Source: Symbiodinium natans
Taxonomy: Eukaryota > Sar > Dinophyceae > Suessiales > Symbiodiniaceae
DNA: 64,000 nt
NCBI GenBank assembly: GCA_905221605.1
Contig: CAJNDS010000935.1
Location: forward strand, 504,501-568,500
Direction of reading: 5' to 3'
Under the pieces are notes generated by a model. That model did no database searches. It was not told where the DNA came from and worked only from the letters and a program-made list of their open reading frames with translations. A program made the position numbers and the translations under genes. Within the stretch, counting starts at the first letter, position 1. The number at the start of each line of letters is the position of its first letter. Positions 53,288-63,096 of this stretch are shown here, piece by piece.

Positions 53288-53670
53288 GCATGATGTTAGA
53301 ACCAGTTTAGTGCGAGCCTGCCCCTGTAAAGGCTCTGGGCTAGAGGCCGCCTTATAGCAATGCCCCCAGAGGGACCATAAGCTAAAGAAGTGACCAGGTC
53401 CGAAGACACAGCTTCTGTTGATCTTTCTTGGTTTGCGAACTTACACATGTCACTTCCTTGGGTTTGCTGTCTCTCCTTTGCTCCTGGGGTACCCTTAGCC
53501 GTAAGGCCGGAGCCGCATCACAACGGAGCAATGTTGAAGGTCACCACGCTTTAGAGAACTGACGTCCACCCTGGGGATTTTGTTTTGTAATTGTCGAAGT
53601 TATCCTAAACCCTAGGCCCTAAACCCTAAACCCAAAACCCCAAACCCCATCGTCCAGGCCTGTCGCCTAC

Positions 53671-53702
53671 CTTGCCGGCGGCTTGCAGACACTCGTCAGA
53701 GC
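53671..53702 (-). CDS. Candidate 32-nt exon (SDECLQAAGK)
   Basis: Acceptor TTTCGGTCAG|GC, donor GGCAAG|GTAGGC. Both splice sites are strong for so short a segment. Confidence 0.4.
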
Positions 53703-54055
53703 CTGACCGAAACTTGGGTGGAGGGTATAGGGTTTAGGGTTTTAGGCTGAAGGATGTGGAGCTTATAGGGTTACGCGTTTAGGGCTTGTGGTTGAGCGCC
53801 TGTGTGCAGGTTTGTGGCACTGCGATTGCACCCAAGCAAACACGGCCATTTCTGAACACTCTGGTCCCTGAACCTGAAAACCACTTGCACGGATATTGCA
53901 GAACCATTAACCCGACCTTCCTTTGAGAACCGTACAGCTCTCTGAGGGCCCGCTCTTTGCCAGCGCCTGAGAATGACATTGGGTGTAGGTCTTAGGGTTA
54001 AGGTGACACTCCCCGTTTCTTAATCCCTATAAGCCCTAAGCCCTAAACCCTAACC

Positions 54056-54122
54056 TTGAACCCTAAACCCTAAACCCTAAACCCTAAACCCTAAACCCTA
54101 AACCCTAAACCCTAAACCCTAC
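54056..54122. repeat. CCCTAAA tract
   Basis: About nine units in one orientation. Confidence 0.92.
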
Positions 54123-54149
54123 AAGCCCTTTAAACCCTAAACCAAAAAC

Positions 54150-54223
54150 CCTCCATACATCTGCGGGGCACTCCCGCCTCGCAGCTGCAATCGACCACCG
54201 GAGAGAGTCCAATGCTGCCGGCC
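54150..54223 (-). CDS. Candidate exon (HWTLSGGRLQLRGGSAPQMY)
   Basis: Acceptor GGCGGGAG|GGC, donor GGAGG|GTTTTTGGTTTAGGG, 74 nt. Two frames are open (the other reads GSIGLSPVVDCSCEAG), so the frame is uncertain. Confidence 0.38.
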
Positions 54224-54235
54224 CTCCCGCCAGTT

Positions 54236-54330
54236 TAGGGTTTATAGGGGTTTATAGGGGTTTATAGGGGTTTATAGGGGTTTTAAGGGGTTTATAGGGT
54301 TTAGGGTTTAGGGTTTAGGGTTTAGGGTTT
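54236..54330. repeat. TTTATAGGGG 10-bp variant array
   Basis: Five or six 10-mers beside canonical TTTAGGG. Confidence 0.88.
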
Positions 54331-54762
54331 CGACTATTTTGGGGAGGCAGTTTATACTAGGAAGGCCTTTTGAACCCTCTGACAGATTCTTCCTAGATGT
54401 GATCCTCTTTAAACCCAATTCCAAGGACAACATACATGTATCCCCTGAACCCTAAACCCTAAACCCTAAACCTCGAAAACCCTAAACCCTAGTACAATGT
54501 TCCCTCATCCTGTGCTCCTTTTTGTGCAAGGGAGGGGTGATGATCGTAGGGCAGAGGCCCTATAGAGACTCTAAACCTTAAACCCCAACCTTAATCCTTA
54601 AACCCCAAACCTTAAACCCTAAACCCTATAAACCCTAGACCCTAAACTCAAAACCCCTACACCGCTAAACCCTCGAACCCTTGGCGGGGGGGGGGGGAGG
54701 GGGGGAGAGAAAACTCCTAAAGCCTAAAGCCTAAACCCTAAACCGTAAACCCTAAACCCTAC

Positions 54763-54795
54763 ACGCAATGCTTTTTCTGCCTTCGCAAGCGCAGT
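54763..54795 (-). CDS. Candidate 11-codon exon, phase 0/0 (TALAKAEKALR)
   Basis: Acceptor TGTCCACAG|ACT, donor TTGCGT|GTAGGGTTTAGGG. Confidence 0.4.
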
Positions 54796-54949
54796 CTGTG
54801 GACACCTTTGCTCAAGCCCCCACCTTTTGCTTCTTGATAGGAGTGTCGGCTAAGAATCTAAACCGCTGAGCACCCCTCGTTGTCCGAATTTCGACTATCT
54901 TGTTTACCTAAACCCTAAACCCTAAACCCTAAACCCATGTAGGACTTCG

Positions 54950-55075
54950 GTGCTGCGCACTCAGAACGTGCGCGCAGAAGTGACCAGTCTTTCTGCAGTT
55001 GGCTCGCTCTTGGGCGTGGACGCCTCTGACTGGGTCGAGTCTCCATCAGAAGAGCCTCTGCTGCCGCCCTACCCT
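54950..55075. other. Coding-like block, strand unresolved
   Basis: Plus strand: ATGTAG|G, then SVLRTQNVRAEVTSLSAVG and SLLGVDASDWVESPSEEPLL, ending with a TAA supplied by CCCTAAA. Minus strand: Ser/Pro-rich GSSDGDSTQSEASTPKSEP in one frame, or an open frame ending CTACATGG|GTTTAGGG. It is likely an exon, but the direction is open. Confidence 0.4.
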
Positions 55076-56030
55076 AAACCCTAAACCCTAAACTCGGAAG
55101 CCTGAAGCTAGGAACCGCGCCTTGGGAAGTTGCGGTTGGCGAGGCCATTTGGAGGTTAGCAGGGTGTTAGACGAATGGGTTTGAGACGTTGCAAGGGATG
55201 TAGGGTTTCATGAGCTTCTGCCTTGAAAGATTCGTTGACTCCATACCATTCCCTTCCATTCCTTTCAGCGGTCAAAGTTCCGATCTAATATCCCATTGCA
55301 GCTGCCTGGTCCTTCTGATGCTCTTGCCGCAAGGGAGCAGATTGTGGGCTTCAGGGCGAAGGTTTTAGGGGTCAAGGATTATCAGTGGGAAGGCTTAGGG
55401 TTTTGGGGCTGAAGGCCTATGGGCTTAGCTTCTTGGGGTTTGAACGCCCAAGCGGCCGTAAACACGAGTATGCCCGCAAACCCCCGAGCCCTACGCAAGG
55501 GAGCTAAATTAGGGTTCAGGGTTAAGGGCTCAGGGTTTAGGGTTCAGGGTTAAGGGCTCAGAGTTTAGGGGTTAGTTTAGGGTTAAGGGCAGCCTTGATC
55601 AAGGGGTTAAGGCTCATACCCCTACGGATGTACCCCGATGAGGTTCCCTTGATATTCCCTTAGAGGTCTGAAAACTAAACCCTAAACCCTACACCCTAAA
55701 CCCTAAACCTTGGGGTCCCATGACCTGAAGTCCAAAGCCCTAACACTATGCCCTAAGTCCCAACACTAAACCCTGGACCCTGAAACCCGAACACCTACAC
55801 AGTACAGAATTTACAATCCAACAAACCACAAGCAAAATCTCAGCTCTAGAATGCAAACCCCCAACTCAACCGTTCCCAGCACCCCTTCAAAAATCTGCTA
55901 TTTCCATGGCCTCCTATACATGCTTGTGATGTCAATGTACGCCCACAAGGTCTGCACAATACTTCCGACTACTGTGTGAGCCGGGCCGGCCCCTTGAAAC
56001 CCTAAAGCTTCGGGTTTAGGGTTTAGGGTT

Positions 56031-56131
56031 GGTATGTTCCCCCTTGTACTAGCAGTCCTTAACAGGGGTTCTGGTACCCCCAGTGATCGTCCCTCATAAG
56101 GACTGCTCGTATAAGGTGGAACATCCCAACC
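56031..56131. mobile_element. Foldback element with telomere-like outer arms
   Basis: GGTATGTTCCCCCTTGTACT and AGCAGTCCTTA pair with the inverted copy TAAGGACTGCTCGTATAAGG and GGAACATCCCAACC. Outside the arms, TTTAGGG on the left and CCCTAAA on the right continue the inverted symmetry. A related, more eroded copy spans 45,797-45,975. Confidence 0.62.
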
Positions 56132-56186
56132 CTAAACCCTAAACCCTAAACCCCAAACCCCAAACCCTAAACCCTAAACCCTAAAC

Positions 56187-56290
56187 CGCTCTTTGGGGCC
56201 GAGCTGCTCGGGTTGGCCGGCTCGGACTCAGCCGGGCTGTCGCGCGCACCGGCCCGCGGAAACAGCAGGAAGTCGTGCAGCATAAAGACC
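56187..56290 (-). CDS. Candidate exon (FMLHDFLLFPRAG, Ser/Pro tail)
   Basis: Acceptor CAAGTCAG|G, donor AAGAGCG|GTTTAGGG, 104 nt. It reads VFMLHDFLLFPRAGARD, then SPAESEPANPSSSAPKS. Its 1-base start completes the codon left open by the exon ending at 57,652 (AG|G = Arg), so the two join in frame. The segment suits a linker after a hydrophobic helix or strand. Confidence 0.52.
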
Positions 56291-57356
56291 CTGACTTGGG
56301 GTGTTTAGGGTTTAGGGTTTAGGGTTTAGGGTTTAGGGTTCAGGGTTTAGGGTTTAGGGTTTAGGTTATAGGGTTTAGGCTTTAGGGTTTAGGGGGTCGG
56401 GAGAGACCCCTCTTTGGGCGCGCAAGCTAGCTACAAATACGGGCCATAGTGGGCTAGAGAGGGAATATCTGGCTTAGCGTTTAGGACTCTACCATTCTTA
56501 CTGACCTACTGATTGGGGTTTCGGGGCAACAGAGGGCTAATGGGTCCATGTACCCAGCCGGTGAATATCTAAACAGGGCTCTTTTGCAGGAACGTCCACT
56601 AAGCATCGTAAAACGCTACATTATATCACTCTCAGATATCTAGACCAATGACGGTAGCCAAGTTCAAGTTACTTAACAAGAAACCAACTAGTTGGGGCCC
56701 GTAGTACCTGCAGCACCCTTTGGAGCTTCTTTCTCATGGAGGTAGAAATGCTAAACCCTAAACCCTAAACCCTTAGACACAACTGAAGCCGCCAAAAGTC
56801 ACAAACTGCATGGGGGCCACGAAGCGGAATCGCCAGAGCCTCACGACCGCTGGGCGGGGAGGGAGGGGTGGGGGGGATCTGGGGGTTTCAGGGCTCCATT
56901 CGGGTCTAGGGTTTAGGTTTTAGGGGTTTAGGGGTTTAGGGTTTAGGGGTTTGGGGTTTAGGGTTTAGGGTAACTTCGCAAGGACTCGGCAGCTTGGGAG
57001 ACTTTGAACTTCTAACTTTTAGGCATGCAGCGATCCATGACCAAAAGCTCTGGGTACCCAGAACCCCGAAGCCCTAAACCCTCAAATGGGTTTAGGGTTT
57101 AGGGTCCAAACCCTTTCTGAGTTCGAAAGTATCCTAGGAACAAGCGCGCACCCCTTCTCGCCGAAAGTGCTTCGGGCACCAGAAGCCCACCAAGAACGGG
57201 AACGCGGGCCCACTCTGCGTCCTATAGCTTCCCCTTAAGAATCACCAAACCTACCTTTTTATTGGTAGGTGACCTGGGAATCCTATACGGGTTCTTCTAG
57301 TAAGAACCTACCCCAAAAAAAGGGTAGGTTTTGGGTTCTTAGGGTATGAACCTTCT

Positions 57357-57415
57357 GAACCCAGATGCCAACTTCCTCAAAAGCGTCTCATGGAGACGTT
57401 TGCCCCGCAGCCCAT
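57357..57415 (-). pseudogene. Broken copy of the MGCGA first exon
   Basis: Same start (MGCGANVS) and the same following intron sequence as at 50,496-50,554, but an extra T after CGCTTT brings a TGA after 12 codons. Flanks match for about 100 bp, so a segment was duplicated and one copy decayed. Confidence 0.55.
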
Positions 57416-57651
57416 GGTGGGTTTTGGGTTCTTCCCTAAACCCTAAACATCCCTAAACCCCCTACACCCGAAACCCTAACCCCAACAAAGGAGAAAACAT
57501 GGCCAAAACCCCAAAACCCAAACCCTAAAAACTGTTGACCCTCTTAGCCCCAAGAACGGAAGATCAACAACATGTCCCCAAGGCCTACCTAGCTACCGTG
57601 GTGTAGGGCTTAGGGTTTAGGGTTTTAGGGTTTTAGGGTTTAGGGTGGGGC

Positions 57652-57685
57652 CTCTCAGGCGTCGTCAGGTACTCCACGGTGAAGC
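57652..57685 (-). CDS. Candidate 34-nt exon (GFTVEYLTTPE)
   Basis: Acceptor GTTGGCCAG|GC, donor GAGAG|GCCCCACCC (GC type). It leaves in phase 2, matching the start of the exon at 56,290. Confidence 0.45.
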
Positions 57686-58137
57686 CTGGCCAACGTTGGG
57701 GTGGAGGGGGTTTAGGTTTTAGGGCTCTTGAGGTATCGGGTTTAGGAAGCTTCGGTTCCATGATCTTGGTGGAGCCCTCATCCCCTAGTACCATTTTGCC
57801 TTACCCCCCCTCCCCCGGCAAAGTAAAGAACCGTGCTTGCAGACATGGGGCAATACCGGGAGTGTGATGTTTCGTCTTTTTTTAATTTTAGTTAGGGGTT
57901 TCTTAACAACAAGAACTACCCTGGTCCAGCATGGCAGAGTACTGGACAGCATTGGACCATCTGTAATATGACTCGGTGCCCTGAGAGGCCTACAACTTTT
58001 CGTCAGTCCCGGGCCGCAAAGGCCATTGTAAAACAAGCGGATCACCAACATCCGACACCACCTACCCCCACCCCTACCACCCTCTAGCCCTACTAGGCCC
58101 TACCAGGCCCTACCACCGCTACCTTGCTAATGGTTTT

Positions 58138-58232
58138 TTGGGGATTATGATAGTATAACTATAAAGGGGCCAGAAGGGAGTACTATCAGTAACTATTCCG
58201 ACCCCTATATTGCCGGAAAGTATCCCTAGACC
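58138..58232. repeat. Intron element (CTATATTGCCGGAAAGTATC), copy at 58 kb
   Basis: Matches 39,690-39,775. In both places, on the minus strand, it lies just downstream of a candidate exon after a TTTAGGG-type block. Confidence 0.65.
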
Positions 58233-58305
58233 CTAAACCCCAAACCCTAAACCCTACAACTCTAAACCCAAACCTTAAACCCTAAACCCTATTGGTATTC
58301 ATTAC

Positions 58306-58388
58306 CCCTGCCACCCTGCATGCCTCCGAACAGGGCGCCGATGAGCGTCCACATGGGCACGATCGCAGCGACGAGCAGCGACGACTTC
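58306..58388 (-). CDS. Candidate exon encoding a membrane-spanning helix
   Basis: Acceptor GTGAAG|G, donor GCAGGG|GTAATG, 83 nt. It reads KSSLLVAAIVPMWTLIGALF, then GGMQGGR. The hydrophobic run of about 20 residues suggests a transmembrane segment. It lies upstream of the exons at 57,685 and 56,290 in the same direction. Confidence 0.5.
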
Positions 58389-59299
58389 CTTCACTGCAGC
58401 CAAAACCAAATGTTACACCCTAAACCCTAACCCCCCCCCCAAAAAAAAAAGATATATATATATATATATATATTCACCTTTCATGGGGGTAACTTCGCAA
58501 TCTTTACCCCCCCAGCCCTACGTTTTCAACCTCAAAAACTATCCCTAAACAGACCTGCATGGGACCTGGAAGCCGCACATACCCCACCGCACCCCATCTG
58601 CAACCTCACTCCCTAAACAGGAGTCTCGAAAGGGCTGGGGGAAACTGGGTATCTTTACCCTAAACCCTAGAGCCTAAAACCCTTTCCCAAAACCCTTATA
58701 AACCGCAACTAGGAAGACCCTGAGGCCTCCAAATCGAAGGTTTAGGGCCTACCTTAAGAAACCTAAACACTAAACCCTAACCCTACTTTTTGGAGGATAT
58801 TACTCTCAAAAAAACCCTTGATAATTCCTCGGCAATCTACAGAAACGTAGGCAGGGCTTTAGCACGTCAGGTTTAAGGGGTTAAGGGCTTAAGGGTTTAG
58901 GGGTTCAGGGTTTACCTCCCCCCCAAAACTCCGGGAACAGCCCTGCACTGCACCTTTCTTTCTGCGGGGGATGCAGATAAGAAACGCTTTAGGATTTGCA
59001 GGGCTTTTGCCCTAAACACTATACCCTCAACCCTGAACCCTTAAGCTTAAGAGTTATCAAGAGACACGTTATGCGACAGCGCGCGCTCTAAACTCCATGC
59101 ACGAGGTCATGTGTGACACTAGCTTCACGCAGGCGCACTCGGCACGACGAGGACATGCATCATTTTTGTGGTGAGGTTAAGTTATCACCACCTGAATCCT
59201 AAACCCTGCTTACAGGAAGTGCTGTCGCCTACGAAATGTATACCAATCACGCGCAAATGCCAGCGAATCCAGCTCCAAAGGCATAGAGCCTCAATAGCC

Positions 59300-59479
59300 T
59301 CAAGGGCTCTCATGGCGCTTCGTCATTTCCCCTGCGTGGGTGCCACATGCCGGCCAGCTTGCGGGCCTGACTGCTCGACTTGCTGCACAAAAGTTGCTGC
59401 ACAGCTGGCTCCAGCACGCTGCAAGGACAGAGCCTTCAAAAGTCAAGCTCGGGACAACTTCTGCAAGTTGCGGTCGCTC
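59300..59479 (-). CDS. Candidate terminal exon (ERPQLAEVVPSLTFEGSV...)
   Basis: Acceptor GGTGCCAG|GAG, then 59 codons and TGA at 59,302-59,300: ERPQLAEVVPSLTFEG, SVLAACWSQLCSNFCAAS and RAVRPASWPACGTHAG. A plus-strand frame covers the same DNA, so this is uncertain. The upstream intron would end in the 9-bp telomere-like array. Confidence 0.35.
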   Translation of the reverse strand, partial: ERPQLAEVVPSLTFEGSVLAACWSQLCSNFCAASRAVRPASWPACGTHAGEMTKRHESP

Positions 59480-59499
59480 CTGGCACCTAAACCCTACAA

Positions 59500-59700
59500 A
59501 CCCTATGAACCCTAGGAACCCTATAAACCCTATAAACCCTATAAACCCTATAAACCCTATAAACCCTATAAACCCTATAAACCCTATAAACCCTATAAAC
59601 CCTATAAACCCTATAAACGCCATAAACCCTATAAACCCTATAAACCCTATAAACCCTATAAACCCTATAAACCCTATAAACCCTATAAACCCTAAACCCT
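59500..59700. repeat. CCCTATAAA 9-bp array, about 20 units
   Basis: Regular AACCCTATA 9-mers with two changed units. The array is the same variant as at 41,395, inverted. Frames give NPINPI or GFIGFI strings and are not genes. Confidence 0.94.
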
Positions 59701-59877
59701 AGGATTTGCAGCCAGGTTCAAAGCTATGGCTTCCAAGACGGACCTAAAATGGTAGTGATGTGGCACCTCTCAGTGTGGGCCGCGTGATGTAGCATAGAGT
59801 TCATCTAAACGGCTAAGCCGTAAACCTTATAATCCTCAAACTCTAAAGCCTGAACCCTAAACCCTTGGTTCTTGCCT

Positions 59878-59953
59878 TCATGGCCCCAACGTCTTGCGGA
59901 TGAGGCGCTCGGATTCCGACAGTGTCGCGGGGCCATCCGTCAGGAGGGCGAAC
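59878..59953 (-). CDS. Candidate terminal exon (FALLTDGPATLSESERLIRK)
   Basis: Acceptor GGGTTGCAG|G, 24 codons ending RKTLGP and TGA. The Ser/Glu/Leu/Arg composition is protein-like. Confidence 0.45.
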
Positions 59954-60734
59954 CTGCAACCCAGGGTTTAGGGTTTAGGGTTTACAGGGTTTAAGGTTCA
60001 GGGTTTATAGGGTTTAGGGGAAACCCTACCCCCCCCCCCCCCCCCTCCACATAAGATCCAAGGTTGGGACCATGGGCTCGCAGTATGGTCCCTTAGCCTG
60101 GCGACTAGGGATCCGACGTGTGGGCCAGGCTTCTATACATAGGGGTTTAGGGTTAGGGTTTAGGGGATGGGGGTTGTATCACAAGAGCCCTCGAGTATCC
60201 TGGGAAGAAATCCGGAATCCTTTTTTGATTTAAAGGGGTAGAAGGAACATGAAGGAACCAAAACCTCAAAAACAAGGAATAGGCCCTTGAAACTCTCAAG
60301 CACGAGCAAAGTCAGACTCGAGTGAGGGGCCACGTCAAGCAAGACCGAGCCACCCCCCGCCCCCTCCACCCAAGGGTAGGACCTTCGAATCCTCAGGGAT
60401 TGGCGGTTTGGAAGTAACTGACCCCAAACCCTATACCCTACTTAGGGATTTAGGATTTTGGGGCCTGTAGGATCTCAGACGGGGGAGGTAAGTCAAATAT
60501 GAAAAGACCAGGTAACTACCCTTAGATGTCGGTCCCGCGAACCCTTTGAGCCCCATGAAATTTAACGCCCGATTAGGAACAATATAAACCCTGTCAACCC
60601 CATAAAGGCATGAAGCTAATAACCCCTATACACCCTACAAACCCGAAACCTATAAACCCCAAACCGTACAAACCCTAAACCCTGAACCCTAAACCCTCCA
60701 AACTCTACAAACCCTACCAACCGAAACCCTAAAC

Positions 60735-60818
60735 CTGCAAACCCCTCAATGTCGTAAGCCCGAGTGGCAGTCCGACGCTGAGCTTTTGAAAGTTGCCTGT
60801 GGTGGTGGTGGTGCTGAC
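60735..60818 (-). CDS. Candidate 28-codon exon, phase 0/0
   Basis: Acceptor TAAGCCCAG|GTC, donor GGTTTGCAG|GTTTAGGG. It reads VSTTTTTGNFQKLSVGLP, then LGLTTLRGLQ. Another frame on the plus strand is open as well. Confidence 0.4.
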
Positions 60819-61096
60819 CTGGGCTTAGTCGGATTCAGGGGCTTAGGGTTTCAGGGTCTATAGCGGGTTCAGGGGAGTAGGACCCAACCTCACGATAGCG
60901 GGTTCAGGGGAGTAGGACCCAACCTCACGAAAGAAGGGGTTGTAGGTCTCTCTCCGGACATTGCGGAACATGCGCAGGTCGTTTTCGGTTGCGGGACCTT
61001 TACTTGGCGGGTGCCTCAAGTAGAGTAAACCCCTAAGCTCCATACCCAAACCGAAGCGCTCAACTGAAAAAAAAAAAACCGTGTTTTTTTTTTGTT

Positions 61097-61116
61097 GGGG
61101 GGGGGGGGGGGGGGGT
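61097..61116. repeat. Poly-G run after T run
   Basis: An A run, GTG, a T run and a G run of about 19 lie in sequence at 61,067-61,116. Confidence 0.85.
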
Positions 61117-61496
61117 GAGTTGTAGGGTTGCAGGGTTTATAACCCTGAACCACAAACCCTAAACCCCAGACCCTGAAACCCTCAACCCTAAAACCCTGAA
61201 CCTCGTCAGGCTTATAACCTGGATCTCGGACCCGACACCCGAAACCCCAAACCCCAAGGTGTAATTGAAACCAAATCCCTGAAACCCCACATGCCCTGAA
61301 CTGCAAACCCTAAACACCAAAAACTCCGAAGGGTTTAGGGTTTAGGGTTTAAGGTTTAGGGCGAAAGCCCAACCCAGACTCTAGACCCAAGAGCAACCTC
61401 GGAATAACAAGGGTGCCCTTTCTGAGTTAAAAGGGGCTTTGTAAGGCAGCCTAAACCCTAAAAACAAAGAGTGAACAAGCGCCTGCTCTGGGTAAC

Positions 61497-61566
61497 CCTA
61501 AACCCTAAACCCTAAACCCTAAACCCTAAACCCTAAACCCTAAACCCTAAACCCTAAACCCTAAAC
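61497..61566. repeat. CCCTAAA tract, about 10 units
   Basis: Perfect 7-bp units that on the minus strand begin with the donor of the exon at 61,567. Confidence 0.94.
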
Positions 61567-61654
61567 CTCCCAAAAAAGAGGGCGAAGAAAGGGTGGGGGT
61601 CCCAGAATCTGCCTCCCAGGAGCTTTGAGCGACCCCTCCAGGCCAAGAACGTTC
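61567..61654 (-). CDS. Candidate 88-nt exon (NVLGLEGSLKAPGRQILG)
   Basis: Acceptor AGCCAAG|G, donor TTGGGAG|GTTTAGGGTTTAGGG. The frame reads NVLGLEGSLKAPGRQILG, then PPPFLRPLFWE, with no stop. Confidence 0.42.
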
Positions 61655-61688
61655 CTTGGCTGACTTCTGAACTCTTGGGCTCCTTATT

Positions 61689-61775
61689 GTAGGGTTTAGG
61701 GTTTAGGGTTTAGGGTTTAGGGTTTAGGGTTTAGGGTTTAGGGTTTAGGGTTTAGGGTTTAGGGTTTAGGGTTTA
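61689..61775. repeat. TTTAGGG tract, about 12 units
   Basis: Inverted relative to the tract at 61,497, with the candidate exon between the two. Confidence 0.94.
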
Positions 61776-61814
61776 AGTCCTAAGAGCCAGACAGAAGAAA
61801 GTCAAGGTTCTGAC

Positions 61815-61859
61815 CCCCGTAGGCAGGGGCCACCAGACACGCGTGCCATTTGCTGTGTC
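61815..61859 (-). CDS. Candidate 15-codon exon (DTANGTRVWWPLPTG)
   Basis: Acceptor GCCGAGAG|GAC, donor ACGGG|GTCAGA, phase 0/0. A second frame (TQQMARVSGGPCLRG) is also open. Confidence 0.33.
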
Positions 61860-62074
61860 CTCTCGGCGTCGGGGGGGCAGGGGTTTAGGGTTTAGGGTTT
61901 AGGGTTTAGGGTATAGGGTTTAGGGTATAGGGTATAGGGTATATGGTCTAGGGTTTAGAGTTTAGGGTTTAGGGTTCAGGGTTTGGGGGTTAGGGGTGTG
62001 CTTCCCTAGGCCTTGATCCCTAGATATCCCTAAGCCCTGAACCCTAAACCCTAAACCCTAAACCCAGAAAGCAC

Positions 62075-62126
62075 CTCTGTGTTTCCCAGCTTGAGCCGGA
62101 AACTGCAATCACCCCTGCCTCCCTGC
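62075..62126 (-). CDS. Candidate 52-nt exon (QGGRGDCSFRLKLGNTE)
   Basis: Acceptor GTCAAG|G, donor ACAGAG|GTGCTTTCTGGG. Alternative frame: REAGVIAVSGSSWETQ. Confidence 0.33.
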
Positions 62127-62649
62127 CTTGACATCCTAGAGTCTCCCTACAACCCAGTACCCGCGGGTTTAGGGTTAAGGGTTTAGGGTTTAGGGTTTAG
62201 AGTGTAGGGTTTAGTCTTGGGGACTTTGGTTTCGGGTTCCGGCTGAGGGGTTTCGGGCTGTTTAAATACATCAGTGTCTAGGGTGACTAGGCCTACTCAG
62301 GGATTCAGAGAACTTCAGCATGTCTCCTCTAAACCCTAAACCCTAACCCTACATGCACCCTATGGAATCAATGGTATTCAGGGCCCATGGCGACTCTAAG
62401 CTTCGTGAGGCCTCAGATATCGAGGGGTCTGGACGTTTAAGGCTTAACTAGGGTTTAGGGTTTAGGGTTTAGGGCTTTCAGGGCTTAAAGCTCCAGAGTT
62501 GTTGCCCTCAGGAGGGCTTCAGGGCTTGAGGGCTTCGATTTAGGGCGTGCGGGTTGTATTGTGCATTGAGTGGAGGGCTTTGGGCCTTCAAGGGCTTTGA
62601 ACTCGAAACTCAATTTTCCTGATCCTCAAGCCCGACGTCATATGGGCAT

Positions 62650-62736
62650 TTCCGAAAACATAGGGGTACCCATACCCCAAATAGAATCGAATCCCCTTAA
62701 GGGGACTCCAAAAACGGGTACCCCTGTTTTCGGAAC
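62650..62736. mobile_element. Short foldback element (TTCCGAAAACA...TGTTTTCGGAA)
   Basis: TTCCGAAAACATAGGGGTAC pairs with GGGTACCCCTGTTTTCGGAA. The inner part CCCCTTAAGGGG is itself palindromic. Confidence 0.65.
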
Positions 62737-63055
62737 CCTAAACCCGAAATCCTCATCTAGGGACTCTAGCCCTCAGGCGCACGGTCCGTAGTGCCACGTC
62801 AGGACATCGGACAGAAGGATGAGCCTCAGTTCTGAGAAAGCCATGACCATTTGGGATTTATGGCTAGGTGTAGGTCTTAGGGTGTCGGGTGTTTCGGGCT
62901 CAGGGTTTAGAGGGTTTACGGGGAGGTTGAGTGGGAGGCTTCAGCTGCCATCACCTACACCTGAGTACTGGCTTTCGGATTTGGGGCTTAGCGTTGAGGC
63001 ACAGCCAACCCTAAGCCCTAGCCCTAAACCCTAAACCCGAATTTAAACCCTAAAC

Positions 63056-63096
63056 CCTGTAAAAATCAAGTTTCAAGCTCCAAGGTGCCGCGCAGC
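63056..63096 (-). CDS. Candidate 41-nt exon (CAAPWSLKLDFYR)
   Basis: Acceptor CTTCTTACTTCCAG|GC with a good pyrimidine stretch, donor ACAGG|GTTTAGGG. Confidence 0.38.

Noticed and set aside
59300-59702. Frames rich in NPI or GFI repeats
   Set aside because: They are translations of the 9-bp CCCTATAAA array.
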